A stretch of 64,000 nucleotides of DNA from CALOBA01 sp942491465 (GTDB lineage: Bacteria > Pseudomonadota > Gammaproteobacteria > Chromatiales > Chromatiaceae), in assembly GCA_942491465.1 (NCBI GenBank), contig CALOBA010000084.1, positions 17,945 through 81,944 on the forward strand. Reading direction: 5' to 3'. The notes under the pieces are model-generated. The model was not told the origin of the DNA, did not search any database, and saw only the letters and a program-made list of their open reading frames with translations. Below are positions 18,578 to 26,890 of this stretch, piece after piece; position 1 is the stretch's first letter, and each line of letters opens with the position of its first letter. The translations under genes were made by a program, and so were the position numbers.

Positions 18578-19794
18578 CAGGAGTCGTCTCGCGGTGGGGG
18601 CTCGACCCGGGCCTCCGTCGGCATGGGCCGGGTGCGGTCGTTGAATGCGGTGTCCATCACCCGGGTGTCGTCGTCGACGCCCTCGTCCCCGGTGGCCGGG
18701 TCGGCGGCGACATCATGGCCGCGCTGCGCCAGCACCTCTTCCACGTCCGGCAGGACTGCTGCGAAGGCGACGCCGTACATCTCCCAGATGGTTTGGAACA
18801 GGGACGCGATCAGCGGACCGATGAAGATGCCGGAGATGCCGAACATGAAGATGCCGCCGAGGGTACCGAAGAAGATCAGCAACTCGTGCATCTTGGTGTC
18901 CTTACCCACCAGGATCGGCCGCAGGACGTTGTCGAGGCTGCCCACCACCAGGCCGCAGAACAGCCCGAGACCGATGCCGGCGCCGACGTGGCCCTGGGCA
19001 ATGAGGACGATCACCGCCGGGATCCAGACCAGCGCCGAGCCGACGCTCGGGATGATCGACAGCACGGCCATGACGGTGCCCCAGAACACTGCATTGGGGA
19101 TGCCGACGACCCAGAACGCGAGCCCGGCCAGACCGCCCTGAAGGATGCCGATCAGCAGCGTGCCCTTCAGCGTCGCCCGGGTCACCGAGGTGAACTTCTC
19201 CAGCATCAGGTGCTCGTCGTTGCTCTTCAGCGGCAGGTAGTAGAGCATCCGCCGGACCAGCTTGTCGCCGTCCATCTGGAAGAAGAACATGGTGTACAGC
19301 AGCACGAAGGTCAGGAACACGAAGTTGGCCGTGCCCAGCGTGACCGAGGTCATACCCTGGACCAGGAAGCTGCTGATGATGCTGACGATCTGGCCGGCCT
19401 TCTGCACCAGCACCTCGCGATGCGGGGCGATCTGGTCGTAGAACGGCAGCCCCGCCAGGAATTCGGAGACCGCATCCGGGCTGCTCAGGTACCCTTTGAC
19501 GAACGGCGTGACGCGCTGGCTGACGTTCAGCGCCTGATCGACGACGATGCTGATCAGCGTGACCAGCGGCACCAGGAAGACGACGAACGCCAGCAGCAGT
19601 GTGACCACCGAGGCCAGGTGCCGGTGGCCGCCGAAAAGCCGTTCCAGACGGACGTAGACCGGGCGGGCCAGGGCGCTGAACAGCCCGGCCAGGAAGATGG
19701 TCATCAGAAACTGCTGGATCATGGACAGGAACAAGGCGCTGATGCCCAGCGTCATCAGCAGGATAACGGTGTGATTGACGCGCTCTTGATCCAT
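18577..19794 (-). CDS. AI-2E family transporter (PerM/YdgG/TqsA type)
   Basis: A 405-residue polytopic membrane protein with about eight helices, beginning VNHTVILLMTLGISALFLSM and containing the family blocks GTLLIGILQGGLAGLAFWVVG, then SIIPSVGSALVWIPAVIVL and GSLDNVLRPILVGKDTKMHE. Members export small molecules such as AI-2 or act as sodium/proton antiporters, so the family name does not define the substrate. The C-terminal 70 residues are soluble and acidic. Same strand as hisG, which starts the group 17 bases away on its other side. Confidence 0.88.
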   Translation of the reverse strand: MDQERVNHTVILLMTLGISALFLSMIQQFLMTIFLAGLFSALARPVYVRLERLFGGHRHLASVVTLLLAFVVFLVPLVTLISIVVDQALNVSQRVTPFVKGYLSSPDAVSEFLAGLPFYDQIAPHREVLVQKAGQIVSIISSFLVQGMTSVTLGTANFVFLTFVLLYTMFFFQMDGDKLVRRMLYYLPLKSNDEHLMLEKFTSVTRATLKGTLLIGILQGGLAGLAFWVVGIPNAVFWGTVMAVLSIIPSVGSALVWIPAVIVLIAQGHVGAGIGLGLFCGLVVGSLDNVLRPILVGKDTKMHELLIFFGTLGGIFMFGISGIFIGPLIASLFQTIWEMYGVAFAAVLPDVEEVLAQRGHDVAADPATGDEGVDDDTRVMDTAFNDRTRPMPTEARVEPPPRDDS

Positions 19795-19811
19795 GGGGCC
19801 GAGCCTCCGGG

Positions 19812-20486
19812 TCAGTCCGCGGCGACGGCGCCGCGAATGGCGTCGAGCAAGGCGATGATGCGCTGGTGCTTCATCTTCCAGGCCGCCTTGTTGACGATCA
19901 GCCGCGAGCTGATGTCGCAGATGTGCTCCAGGGGCACCAGGCCGTTGGCCTTCAGGGTGTTGCCGCTCTCCACCAGGTCGACGATCAGGTCGGACAGGCC
20001 GACGATGGGTGCCAACTCCATGGAGCCGTAAAGCTTGATGATCTCCACCTGCTTGCCTTGGGCGGCGAAGTGGCGCTCGGCGCAGCGGGTGTATTTGGTG
20101 GCGATGCGCAGCCGCCCGGGGCCGGTGCGTGCCGGGCCGTCGCCGGGCGGATGGCCGGCGACCATCATGCGACAGCGCGCGATGCGCAGGTCCAGCGGCT
20201 CGTAGAGGCCCTCGCCGCCGTGCTCCAAGAGCACGTCCTTGCCGGCGATGCCGACGTCGGCGGCGCCGTACTGCACATAGGTCGGCACATCGCTGGCGCG
20301 GATCAGCACCAGCTTCACCTGCGCGTCGTTGGTGGCCAGGATCAGCTTGCGGCTCTTGTCCGGGTCATCCAGCGGCCGGATGCCGGCGGCGGCGAGCAGC
20401 GGCAGCGACTGCTCGAAGATGCGCCCCTTCGACAGGGCGATGGTCAGCGCCGCGGCGCTGGGCTCGGGGGAGGCGTTCTGGGACAT
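19812..20486 (-). CDS. hisG: ATP phosphoribosyltransferase, short form
   Basis: Catalyses the first step of histidine synthesis, condensing ATP with phosphoribosyl pyrophosphate. The 224-residue length and absence of a C-terminal regulatory domain mark the short form, which needs a HisZ partner for activity and feedback control; no hisZ lies in this window. Visible signatures are LTIALSKGRIFEQSLPLL, the GIAGKDVL segment and IVGLSDLIVDLVESGNTLK with the PRPP-binding site. It lies 8 bases after murA on the same strand, an arrangement seen in many gammaproteobacteria. Confidence 0.95.
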   Translation of the reverse strand: MSQNASPEPSAAALTIALSKGRIFEQSLPLLAAAGIRPLDDPDKSRKLILATNDAQVKLVLIRASDVPTYVQYGAADVGIAGKDVLLEHGGEGLYEPLDLRIARCRMMVAGHPPGDGPARTGPGRLRIATKYTRCAERHFAAQGKQVEIIKLYGSMELAPIVGLSDLIVDLVESGNTLKANGLVPLEHICDISSRLIVNKAAWKMKHQRIIALLDAIRGAVAAD

Positions 20487-20494
20487 GACGTAAT

Positions 20495-21754
20495 TCAGCG
20501 GGAAGCGCGGCGGATGACGGCACCGAGGCCGGAGAGCTTCTCCTCGATGTGATCGTAGCCGCGGTCGATGTGATAGATGCGATCCACCAGCGTCTCGCCG
20601 TCGGCCACCAGGGCCGCGAGCACGAGACTGGCGGAGGCGCGAAGATCCGTGGCCATCACCGGTGCCGCCGTCAGCCGCTCAAGGCCGCGGCAGATGGCCA
20701 GGTTGCCCTCGACACGGATGTCCGCCCCCATGCGCTGGAGCTCCTGGGCGTGCATGAAGCGGTTCTCGAAGACGTTCTCGGCGACGGTGGCGACCCCATC
20801 GGCGATGCTGTTCAAGGCGCAGAACTGGGCCTGCATGTCGGTGGGGAAACCGGGGTGCGGTGCGGTATGGATACTGACCGCCCGCGGGCGCCGGCCACCC
20901 ATGTCCAGTTCGATCCAGTCGGCGCCGGTTGTGATCTCGGCGCCGGCGTCGCGCAGCTTCGCCAGCACGGCATCGAGCAGATCGGCGCGGGTATCGCGCA
21001 CCCGCACCCGCCCGCCGGTCATTGCGGCGCCGACCAGGTAGGTGCCGGTCTCGATGCGGTCGGGCAGGATGCGATATTCGGTCCCGTGCAGCCGCTCCAC
21101 GCCATCGATGACGATGGTGTCGCTGCCGGCACCGCTGATCCGCGCCCCCATGGCGTTGAGGAAGTCGGCGAGATCCACCACCTCGGGCTCGCGGGCGGCG
21201 TTCTCCAGCACCGTGCGCCCATCCGCCAGGGCCGCCGCCATCAGCAGGTTCTCGGTGCCGGTGACGGTAACGATGTCCATCACGAAGCGGGCACCGCGCA
21301 GACGCCCGGCCTTGGCACGGACGTAGCCGTTCTCGACGCGGATGTCGGCCCCCATCGCCCGCATGCCTTCGATGTGCAGATTGACCGGACGCGCACCGAT
21401 GGCGCAGCCCCCGGGCAGCGAGACCTCGGCCTCGCCGAAGCGCGCGAGCAGTGGGCCGAGCACGAGGATCGACGCACGCATGGTCTTGACCAGATCATAC
21501 GGGGCGGCGCAGCTGGTGATCGACGTGGCGTCGGCATGGACCTGCATGCGCTCGTCGATGGTCAGCTGCACACCCATGCGGCCGAGCAGTTCCATGGTCG
21601 TGGTGATGTCGCGCAGGTGCGGGACGTTCGACAGCGTGGTCGGCCCCTCGGCCAGCAGCGTTGCGGCGAGGATCGGCAGTGCCGCGTTCTTGGCCCCGGA
21701 GGCGCGCACCTCGCCGTTGAGCCGATGCCCGCCCTGGATCAGCAGCTTATCCAA
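20495..21754 (-). CDS. murA: UDP-N-acetylglucosamine 1-carboxyvinyltransferase
   Basis: Commits UDP-GlcNAc to peptidoglycan by transferring enolpyruvate from PEP. The 419-residue enzyme begins DKLLIQGGHRLNGEVRASGA and carries GGCAIGARPVNLHI with the catalytic, fosfomycin-reactive cysteine. Only a TTG at 21754 can be the start; no ATG or GTG lies near, and it overlaps mlaB by 8 bases. In many relatives a bolA/ibaG gene sits between mlaB and murA; here it is missing. Both active-site arginines of the family are in plausible places, so the enzyme looks intact. Confidence 0.96.
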   Translation of the reverse strand: MDKLLIQGGHRLNGEVRASGAKNAALPILAATLLAEGPTTLSNVPHLRDITTTMELLGRMGVQLTIDERMQVHADATSITSCAAPYDLVKTMRASILVLGPLLARFGEAEVSLPGGCAIGARPVNLHIEGMRAMGADIRVENGYVRAKAGRLRGARFVMDIVTVTGTENLLMAAALADGRTVLENAAREPEVVDLADFLNAMGARISGAGSDTIVIDGVERLHGTEYRILPDRIETGTYLVGAAMTGGRVRVRDTRADLLDAVLAKLRDAGAEITTGADWIELDMGGRRPRAVSIHTAPHPGFPTDMQAQFCALNSIADGVATVAENVFENRFMHAQELQRMGADIRVEGNLAICRGLERLTAAPVMATDLRASASLVLAALVADGETLVDRIYHIDRGYDHIEEKLSGLGAVIRRASR

Positions 21755-22073
21755 CGCGCACCGCCTCGGCCGCCGGCGGGTCCGACCGCAGTACGTCGCC
21801 GAGATTGCACAGATCGGCAATCCGCGCCATGGCGTCGGGCCAGTGCACGAAGCGCAGCCGCGCATCGGCACGGCGCGCCTGGCTGGACCATTCCAGCAGC
21901 AGCGCAACGGCCGCGCTGTTGCTGCGGCCAACGTCGGCCAGGTCGATGGTGATCTGCGATGCCCCGTCCGCCCACAGGCGTCGCCCCTCCCGCGCCAGCG
22001 CCGGGACGCTGGTCAGATCCAGGTCGCCGGATAGCTTGAACCGTCCGGGCGCGGTCTGTGTCAGAGTCGCCAA
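21747..22073 (-). CDS. mlaB: STAS-domain protein MlaB
   Basis: A cytoplasmic STAS-domain subunit of the MlaFEDB complex that moves phospholipids between the membranes to keep outer-membrane lipid asymmetry. The 108-residue protein shows FKLSGDLDLTSVPALAREG and ITIDLADVGRSNSAAVALLL, the STAS core with the conserved serine. The start is a TTG at 22073, two bases after the mlaC stop. Its 3' end overlaps murA by 8 bases. Confidence 0.85.
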   Translation of the reverse strand: MATLTQTAPGRFKLSGDLDLTSVPALAREGRRLWADGASQITIDLADVGRSNSAAVALLLEWSSQARRADARLRFVHWPDAMARIADLCNLGDVLRSDPPAAEAVRVG

Positions 22074-22075
22074 GC

Positions 22076-22699
22076 TCAGGTGCCCCTGGCATTCTTGGCG
22101 TCGAGCTCGGCGATCAGCCCGTCGATGCCGCCGCGGGCGAGCACGCTGCGGAACTGCGTGCGGTAGTTGGAGATCAGGCTCACGTTCTCGATGACCACGT
22201 CGTAGACCTTCCAGCTGCCGGACTTGCGGTGCAGCCGGTAGTCGATGGGGATCGGCGTCGAACCCGGCGCCTGGACCTGGGTCTGGACCAGCACGGTCCC
22301 CTTGCGGGTACCGGGCGTCTCCTTCTTGTACACAACCTTTTCGCCGGAATACTTCAGCAGCGACTTGGCATAGGTGCGCACCAGGACCTCGCGGAAGCCC
22401 TTGACCAGCGCCTTGCGCTGGGCCGGGGTTGCCTTGCGCCAATCGCGCCCGACCGCGGCCTGGGTGATCAGCTCGAAGTCGAAGTGCGGTGCCAGGATGC
22501 TCCCGACCAGGTTGTAGATCAGCCGGGGATCGGCGTCGATCTCGGCGCGTTGGGTCTCCAGCGCCCCCAACATGCGCTCGGCGGTGCGTTTCACCATCGC
22601 CGTGGCGGAGCCGTCGGTCTGGGCGCCGGCCAGGGGCACCAGCAACAGGAGTCCGGCCAGAATGGCCGCGATGCTTGGCGTCAGTCGTTTCATGTTCAA
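22076..22699 (-). CDS. mlaC: Periplasmic phospholipid-binding protein MlaC
   Basis: Shuttles phospholipids across the periplasm between the MlaA-porin complex and MlaFEDB. The 207-residue precursor has a signal peptide (hydrophobic 10-26, ending AGA). The mature part has the Tol-tolerance/Ttg2 pattern: PHFDFELITQAAVGRDW, KALVKGFREVLVRTYAKSL and IPIDYRLHRKSGSWKVYDV. It overlaps mlaD by 4 bases. Confidence 0.93.
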   Translation of the reverse strand: MNMKRLTPSIAAILAGLLLLVPLAGAQTDGSATAMVKRTAERMLGALETQRAEIDADPRLIYNLVGSILAPHFDFELITQAAVGRDWRKATPAQRKALVKGFREVLVRTYAKSLLKYSGEKVVYKKETPGTRKGTVLVQTQVQAPGSTPIPIDYRLHRKSGSWKVYDVVIENVSLISNYRTQFRSVLARGGIDGLIAELDAKNARGT

Positions 22700-23160
22700 C
22701 CTTCCTCTGCCTTACTGAATAGGAATTGTCCGATGATCTGCTCCAGGACCAGCGCGGACTGGGTATGCTCGACCTGATCGCCTTCGGCGAGGTTGTCGAG
22801 GCTGCCCCCCGGGTCCAGGCCGATGTATTGCTCGCCGAGCAGACCGGCGGTGTAGATGTTGGCGAAGGTGTCCGTCGGGATGCGGTCGAAGGCCGGATCG
22901 ATGCGCACCGTCACCAGCGCCTGGAAGCTGTCCTGGTCCAGGGCGATGGCCTCGACGCGGCCGACCTTGACGCCGGCGATACTCACCGGCGAGCGGACCT
23001 TGAGGCTGCCGACGTTGTCGAAACGGGCCTGAATGCTGTAGCCGTCGCCGCCGCCGCCCGCACTCAGATTGCTGACCTTCATGGCCAGAAAGAACAGGGC
23101 GACCAGGCCGGCCGCCATGAAGGCGCCGACCAGCAGCTCCATGGTGCGCATCTTTGCCAT
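22696..23160 (-). CDS. mlaD: MCE-domain lipid-binding protein MlaD
   Basis: An inner-membrane-anchored MCE protein forming the hexameric ring on MlaE through which lipids pass. The 154 residues contain one N-terminal membrane helix (about 9-29) and a single MCE domain (YSIQARFDNVGSLKVRSPV...GVKVGRV...GLLGEQYIGLDPGG). This is the short form typical of gammaproteobacteria. Confidence 0.94.
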   Translation of the reverse strand: MAKMRTMELLVGAFMAAGLVALFFLAMKVSNLSAGGGGDGYSIQARFDNVGSLKVRSPVSIAGVKVGRVEAIALDQDSFQALVTVRIDPAFDRIPTDTFANIYTAGLLGEQYIGLDPGGSLDNLAEGDQVEHTQSALVLEQIIGQFLFSKAEEG

Positions 23161-23163
23161 TGT

Positions 23164-23970
23164 TTAATCTCCGAACATCAGTGCCGTGAGGACGAAATCC
23201 AGCCCCAGGACGGCCAGGGCGGACTGCACCACGGTGCGGGTGGTGGCGCGGCTGACACCGGCCGCCGTCGGCTCGGCATCATAGCCCTCGTAGAGCGCGA
23301 TCCAGGTCACGACGATACCGAAGACCAGGCTCTTGATGACGCCGTTGAGCAGATCTTCGCTAAATTCGATCTTGGCCTGCATCTGGCTCCAGAAGGCACC
23401 GTCGTCGATGCCGAGCAGGCCGACGCCGACGAACCAGCCGCCGACCACGCCCAGGGCGCTGAACATCGCCGCCAGCAGTGGCATCGACAGGAAACCGCCG
23501 AAGAAGCGCGGTGTCAGTATCCGCTTGACCGGATCGACGGCCATCATCTCCAGGCCGGAGAGCTGCTCGGTGGCCTTCATCAGACCGATCTCGGCGGTCA
23601 GCGCCGAGCCGGCCCGGCCCGCCACCAGCAGCGCGGTGACCACCGGCCCGAGCTCGCGTACCAGTGATGCGGCCACCATGACCCCCAGGCTTTCCTCGGC
23701 ACCGAACTGCGACAGCACATAATAGCCCTGGAGCGCCAGGACCATGCCGACGAACAGGCCGGAGACGATGATGATCAGCATCGACAGCACGCCGACGGCG
23801 AATAGCTGCGCGATCAGCAACCGCGGCCGCACCAGCATGGACGGCAGCCCGGCGACCACGTCGAACAGCAGCAGGTGGGCGCGCCCGAGTCCGGAGACCA
23901 CGCGCAGGCCGGAGCGGCCGAGTCGCGCCACCGGCTCCAACAGTCCGGTCTTCTGCTCGGGCTCGCTCAC
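23164..23970 (-). CDS. mlaE: Phospholipid ABC transporter permease MlaE
   Basis: The permease of the Mla transporter. At 268 residues it shows the MlaE/Ttg2B family pattern: LVRELGPVVTALLVAGRAGSA with the EQ-loop-like coupling region SGLEMMAVDPVKRILTPRF, plus five to six membrane helices. It overlaps mlaF by 4 bases and is followed by mlaD after 3 bases. Confidence 0.95.
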   Translation of the reverse strand: MSEPEQKTGLLEPVARLGRSGLRVVSGLGRAHLLLFDVVAGLPSMLVRPRLLIAQLFAVGVLSMLIIIVSGLFVGMVLALQGYYVLSQFGAEESLGVMVAASLVRELGPVVTALLVAGRAGSALTAEIGLMKATEQLSGLEMMAVDPVKRILTPRFFGGFLSMPLLAAMFSALGVVGGWFVGVGLLGIDDGAFWSQMQAKIEFSEDLLNGVIKSLVFGIVVTWIALYEGYDAEPTAAGVSRATTRTVVQSALAVLGLDFVLTALMFGD

Positions 23971-24824
23971 GCCAGCAGCTCCTCGTGCAGCGGTGGCGCC
24001 GGGTAGTGGAAATGGACCGGCCCGTCCGGCTCCCCACCGATGAACTGACGTACCCAGGGCGACTCCGATCCGGCGATCTGTGCCGGCGTGCCGGCCGCCA
24101 TCAGTTGTCCGCCGGCGATCAGGTAGATCCGGTCGGCAATGGCCGCGGTCTCTGCGACGTCGTGGGAGACCACGACGCTGGTCATCTGCGCGGCGTCGTT
24201 CAGGTGCCGGATCAGGTCCACCAGCACGCCCAGGGAGATCGGATCCTGACCGGTGAAGGGCTCGTCGTAGAGGATCATCATCGGGTCAAGCGCCATGGCC
24301 CGGGCCAGGGCGACCCGACGCGCCATGCCGCCGGAGATCTGGCTCGGCATCAATCCCGCCGCCCCGCGCAGACCGACCGCCTCCAGCTTTATGAGCACCA
24401 GCCGACGCAGCAGTGAAGGCGACAGCTTGGTGTGCTCGCGCAGCGGGTAGGCGACATTCTCGAAGACGTTCAGATCGGTGAGCAGGGCGCCGCTCTGAAA
24501 CAGCATGCCCATGCGCTTGCGCAATGTGTAGAGGGCCGAGCGGCCGAGCTGGTGGACATCCTCGCCGTCGACCTCGATGGTGCCGGCGTCCGGGCGCAGC
24601 TGACCGGCGATGAGCTTCAGCAGCGTCGTCTTGCCGGTGCCGCTCGGACCCATGATCGCCGTGACTTGGCCCCGCGGGATGTCGAGATCAACCCCGTCGA
24701 ACACGACCCGTTCGCCGCGCCGGAAGCACAGGTTGCGAATGCGCACCAGTATGGCCGGATCGCGGGCGTCGGGACTTGCGAGGTCGGAGCTGTGGGTCGG
24801 CGGGGGGGGCGTGCCGTTCCCCAT
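23967..24824 (-). CDS. mlaF: Phospholipid ABC transporter ATPase MlaF
   Basis: The ATPase of the Mla system. A 285-residue protein with Walker A GPSGTGKTT, signature SGGMARRVALARA, Walker B MILYDEPF and the switch histidine in VVSHD. It has an N-terminal extension of about 25 residues before ILVRIRNLCFRRG. I chose the ATG at 24824; the frame stays open upstream but lacks similarity. It is the first gene of mlaFEDCB-murA-hisG, divergent in layout from kdsC-lptCAB as in many gammaproteobacteria. Confidence 0.95.
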   Translation of the reverse strand: MGNGTPPPPTHSSDLASPDARDPAILVRIRNLCFRRGERVVFDGVDLDIPRGQVTAIMGPSGTGKTTLLKLIAGQLRPDAGTIEVDGEDVHQLGRSALYTLRKRMGMLFQSGALLTDLNVFENVAYPLREHTKLSPSLLRRLVLIKLEAVGLRGAAGLMPSQISGGMARRVALARAMALDPMMILYDEPFTGQDPISLGVLVDLIRHLNDAAQMTSVVVSHDVAETAAIADRIYLIAGGQLMAAGTPAQIAGSESPWVRQFIGGEPDGPVHFHYPAPPLHEELLA

Positions 24825-24900
24825 GGGTGGTCTCCCTGGGCCAGGGGCGCGGGCGGTGGATTGAAGATGACCGGGATTGTCTGTGCCTGGGACGCGGGCG

Positions 24901-25470
24901 TCAAGGCCAGCCGAGCAGCTCGGCGATGGTGCGCCAGCGCAGTACCGTCCCCACGGCAGGGGGCTCGAGCAGCAACAGCAGGGGGACGGCGCCGCAATCC
25001 TGCCGCAGTGTCTCCAGGCGACCCCGAACGCTGCGCGGGTGCTCGTCAGGCGCGGCGCATAGCTGTAGGGCCAGGCCCCGGCCATGGGGCGCGCCCCCGG
25101 CGTCGGCGAGCGCGGCCATGTCCGCGACGCGGTGCCAGCGCGGCGTCTGCGCGTGCGCAGTCGTCGGTGGTGCAGGGTCGACGAGCCCGGCGAGTCGGTC
25201 GCCGAGGGCGCGTTGGGCGCGGCTGGCCGCTCGGGCTGCGGCCGGTGGCGGTGGCAGCTCCAGGTAGAAGCGAAAGCCCGCAGGGACATCGCCGCCCCAG
25301 TCCGTCAGCGTCTGCTCGGGGCGAGCGGTCCAGTCCTCCGCAGGCAGGTAAACGGCCCCGAGGGCGTTGGCGAAATAGCTCAGGCGCCAGTCGGCGGGCA
25401 GGTCGTCGGGGTAGAAGTCGGCGCCGTCGGCGAGCCTGTCCCAGCCTTGGCAGACGATGTCGATGGGCAT
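24901..25470 (-). CDS. Uncharacterised protein with a DUF72-like N-terminus
   Basis: A 189-residue protein. The start IDIVCQGWDRLADGADFYPD, then LPADWRLSYFANALGAVYLP, resembles DUF72 (YecE) proteins: short beta strand, GW, FYP, then a helix with YFA. The later part loses similarity and is rich in Ala and Leu. The full DUF72 fold is about 240 residues, so this is short or degenerate. I chose the internal ATG at 25470 because the 14 residues upstream are not family-like. It lies between mlaF and kdsC, where other genomes have yrbG or kdsD. Function unknown. Confidence 0.6.
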   Translation of the reverse strand: MPIDIVCQGWDRLADGADFYPDDLPADWRLSYFANALGAVYLPAEDWTARPEQTLTDWGGDVPAGFRFYLELPPPPAAARAASRAQRALGDRLAGLVDPAPPTTAHAQTPRWHRVADMAALADAGGAPHGRGLALQLCAAPDEHPRSVRGRLETLRQDCGAVPLLLLLEPPAVGTVLRWRTIAELLGWP

Positions 25471-25523
25471 GCTGGCAACGCGGCCTGAGTGATTGGAACG
25501 ACGGGATTGCAAGGCGCTGATTA

Positions 25524-25551
25524 GGAAAACGCTGAATTATTCAGCATCTCC
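25524..25551. repeat. Imperfect palindrome centred on GAATTATTC (copy 1)
   Basis: AAACGCTGAATTATTCAGC sits inside GGAAAAC...ATCTCC, a near copy of the perfect 29-base palindrome at 44882-44910. It is preceded by ATTA. It lies between the DUF72-like gene and kdsC. It may be the end, or the fused ends, of an IS5-like element, or a miniature element; no transposase is near. Confidence 0.6.
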
Positions 25552-25704
25552 TTGCGGGCGGGCTGCTGCAGTTACGTCGAGGTTCCGCCTTGGGAGATGG
25601 CGGCGAGCGGAGGACGCGCTATCATAGCGCCAACGCTCGTTAGCCGGTCGAGGGCGCCGCGATGATGCGGTCTGCCGATCGCGACCGATCACCGGAGACC
25701 TTCA

Positions 25705-26226
25705 ATGCAGGATATCCTCGATCGCGCCAACCGCATCCGCGCCGTCATCTTCGACGTCGACGGCGTGCTCACCGACGGCAGCCTCTTTATCGGCGATGAT
25801 GGCCAGGAGTATAAGGCGTTCAACTCCCGTGACGGACATGGCATGGTCATGCTGCGCGACAGCGGCGTGGTGCTCGGCGTCATCACCGGTCGCCGCTCCG
25901 AGGTGGTACGCATCCGTATGCACAGTCTCGGCGTCAGCCACGTCTATCAGGGGCGGCGCGACAAGCTGCCGGCCTATGCCGATCTCAAGGAGTCGCTCAA
26001 GCTCGACGACAGCCGCATCGCCTACGTCGGCGACGACGTCGTCGATCTGCCGGTGCTGCGACAGGTCGGACTCGCCGTTGCCGTTGCCGACGCCCATCCC
26101 CTGGTCCGCGAGCAGGCCCATTGGTGCACGCCCTCGCCGGGCGGTCGCGGGGCCGCACGGGAGGTCTGCGAACTCATCCTTCGCGCCCAGGGCCAGCTCG
26201 ATGCGGCCCTGGCGCCCTACCGGTAA
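25705..26226 (+). CDS. kdsC: 3-deoxy-D-manno-octulosonate 8-phosphate phosphatase
   Basis: Hydrolyses KDO-8-phosphate to KDO, an early step of LPS inner-core synthesis. The 173-residue HAD phosphatase of the C0 (cap-less) class has FDVDGVLTDGSL, with the two catalytic aspartates, VITGRRSEVVRIR, and AYVGDDVVDLPVL. GGAG precedes the ATG. It begins the plus-strand LPS export and regulatory block. The usual upstream kdsD (arabinose-5-phosphate isomerase) is absent from this window. Confidence 0.95.
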   Translation: MQDILDRANRIRAVIFDVDGVLTDGSLFIGDDGQEYKAFNSRDGHGMVMLRDSGVVLGVITGRRSEVVRIRMHSLGVSHVYQGRRDKLPAYADLKESLKLDDSRIAYVGDDVVDLPVLRQVGLAVAVADAHPLVREQAHWCTPSPGGRGAAREVCELILRAQGQLDAALAPYR

Positions 26227-26245
26227 GCGCTGAGGATCGGGGCGC

Positions 26246-26890
26246 TTGGGTGGCTTCACCTTCGACGGGGTACGCCGGGTCTTGCTGGTGCTGGTGCTGG
26301 CGGCGATCGGCATCATCGCCTGGTGGCTCCAGCGCGAGGGGCCCCGGGTGACCGTCGATCCGGGGCCGGATCGACATCTGCCGGACTATATCGCCGACGA
26401 CCTGCACGTGCTCACCATGGATGAGGGCGGTCGGCCGGCACGGCGCTTGTGGACGCCACAGCTGCGCCATTATCCCGACGACGACAGCAGCGAGCTGGAG
26501 CAGCCGCGTATGACCCTGTATCGCGGTGACGGGCCGCCCTGGAAGGCCGAGTCGCAAACCGGCTGGATCGCCGGCGACGGCGTTGAGGTACTTCTGCGGG
26601 GCGATGTGCGCGTCGACCGGGAAGGCTTCGGGGACAACGCGCCGATGGCCCTGCGCACTCGCCGGATGGTGGTACTGGAGCAGACCGACTACGCCCGCTC
26701 GGATCGTTTTGTCGAGCTGATACGGGGTGATGATTGGATCACGGCCGAGCATGGCTTAGAGGTCTGGTTCGGCGAGCCGATGCGTGTGCGCTTGTTCGGA
26801 CGCAGCCGCGGCGTCTACCATGTGTCTCGGCCCGAGCCGGTTTCGACCTCGGCGCCGACTCGAAGCGAAGCCCCGAACGAGCAGCGATGA
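26246..26890 (+). CDS. lptC: LPS export system protein LptC
   Basis: A bitopic inner-membrane protein that receives LPS from LptBFG and passes it to LptA. The 214 residues include one N-terminal membrane helix (about 10-27) and a beta-jellyroll periplasmic part with GWIAGDGVEVLLRGDVRVDRE and LRTRRMVV. It uses a TTG start at 26246 preceded by GAGGATC. The ATGA overlap with lptA indicates coupling. Confidence 0.88.
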   Translation: MGGFTFDGVRRVLLVLVLAAIGIIAWWLQREGPRVTVDPGPDRHLPDYIADDLHVLTMDEGGRPARRLWTPQLRHYPDDDSSELEQPRMTLYRGDGPPWKAESQTGWIAGDGVEVLLRGDVRVDREGFGDNAPMALRTRRMVVLEQTDYARSDRFVELIRGDDWITAEHGLEVWFGEPMRVRLFGRSRGVYHVSRPEPVSTSAPTRSEAPNEQR

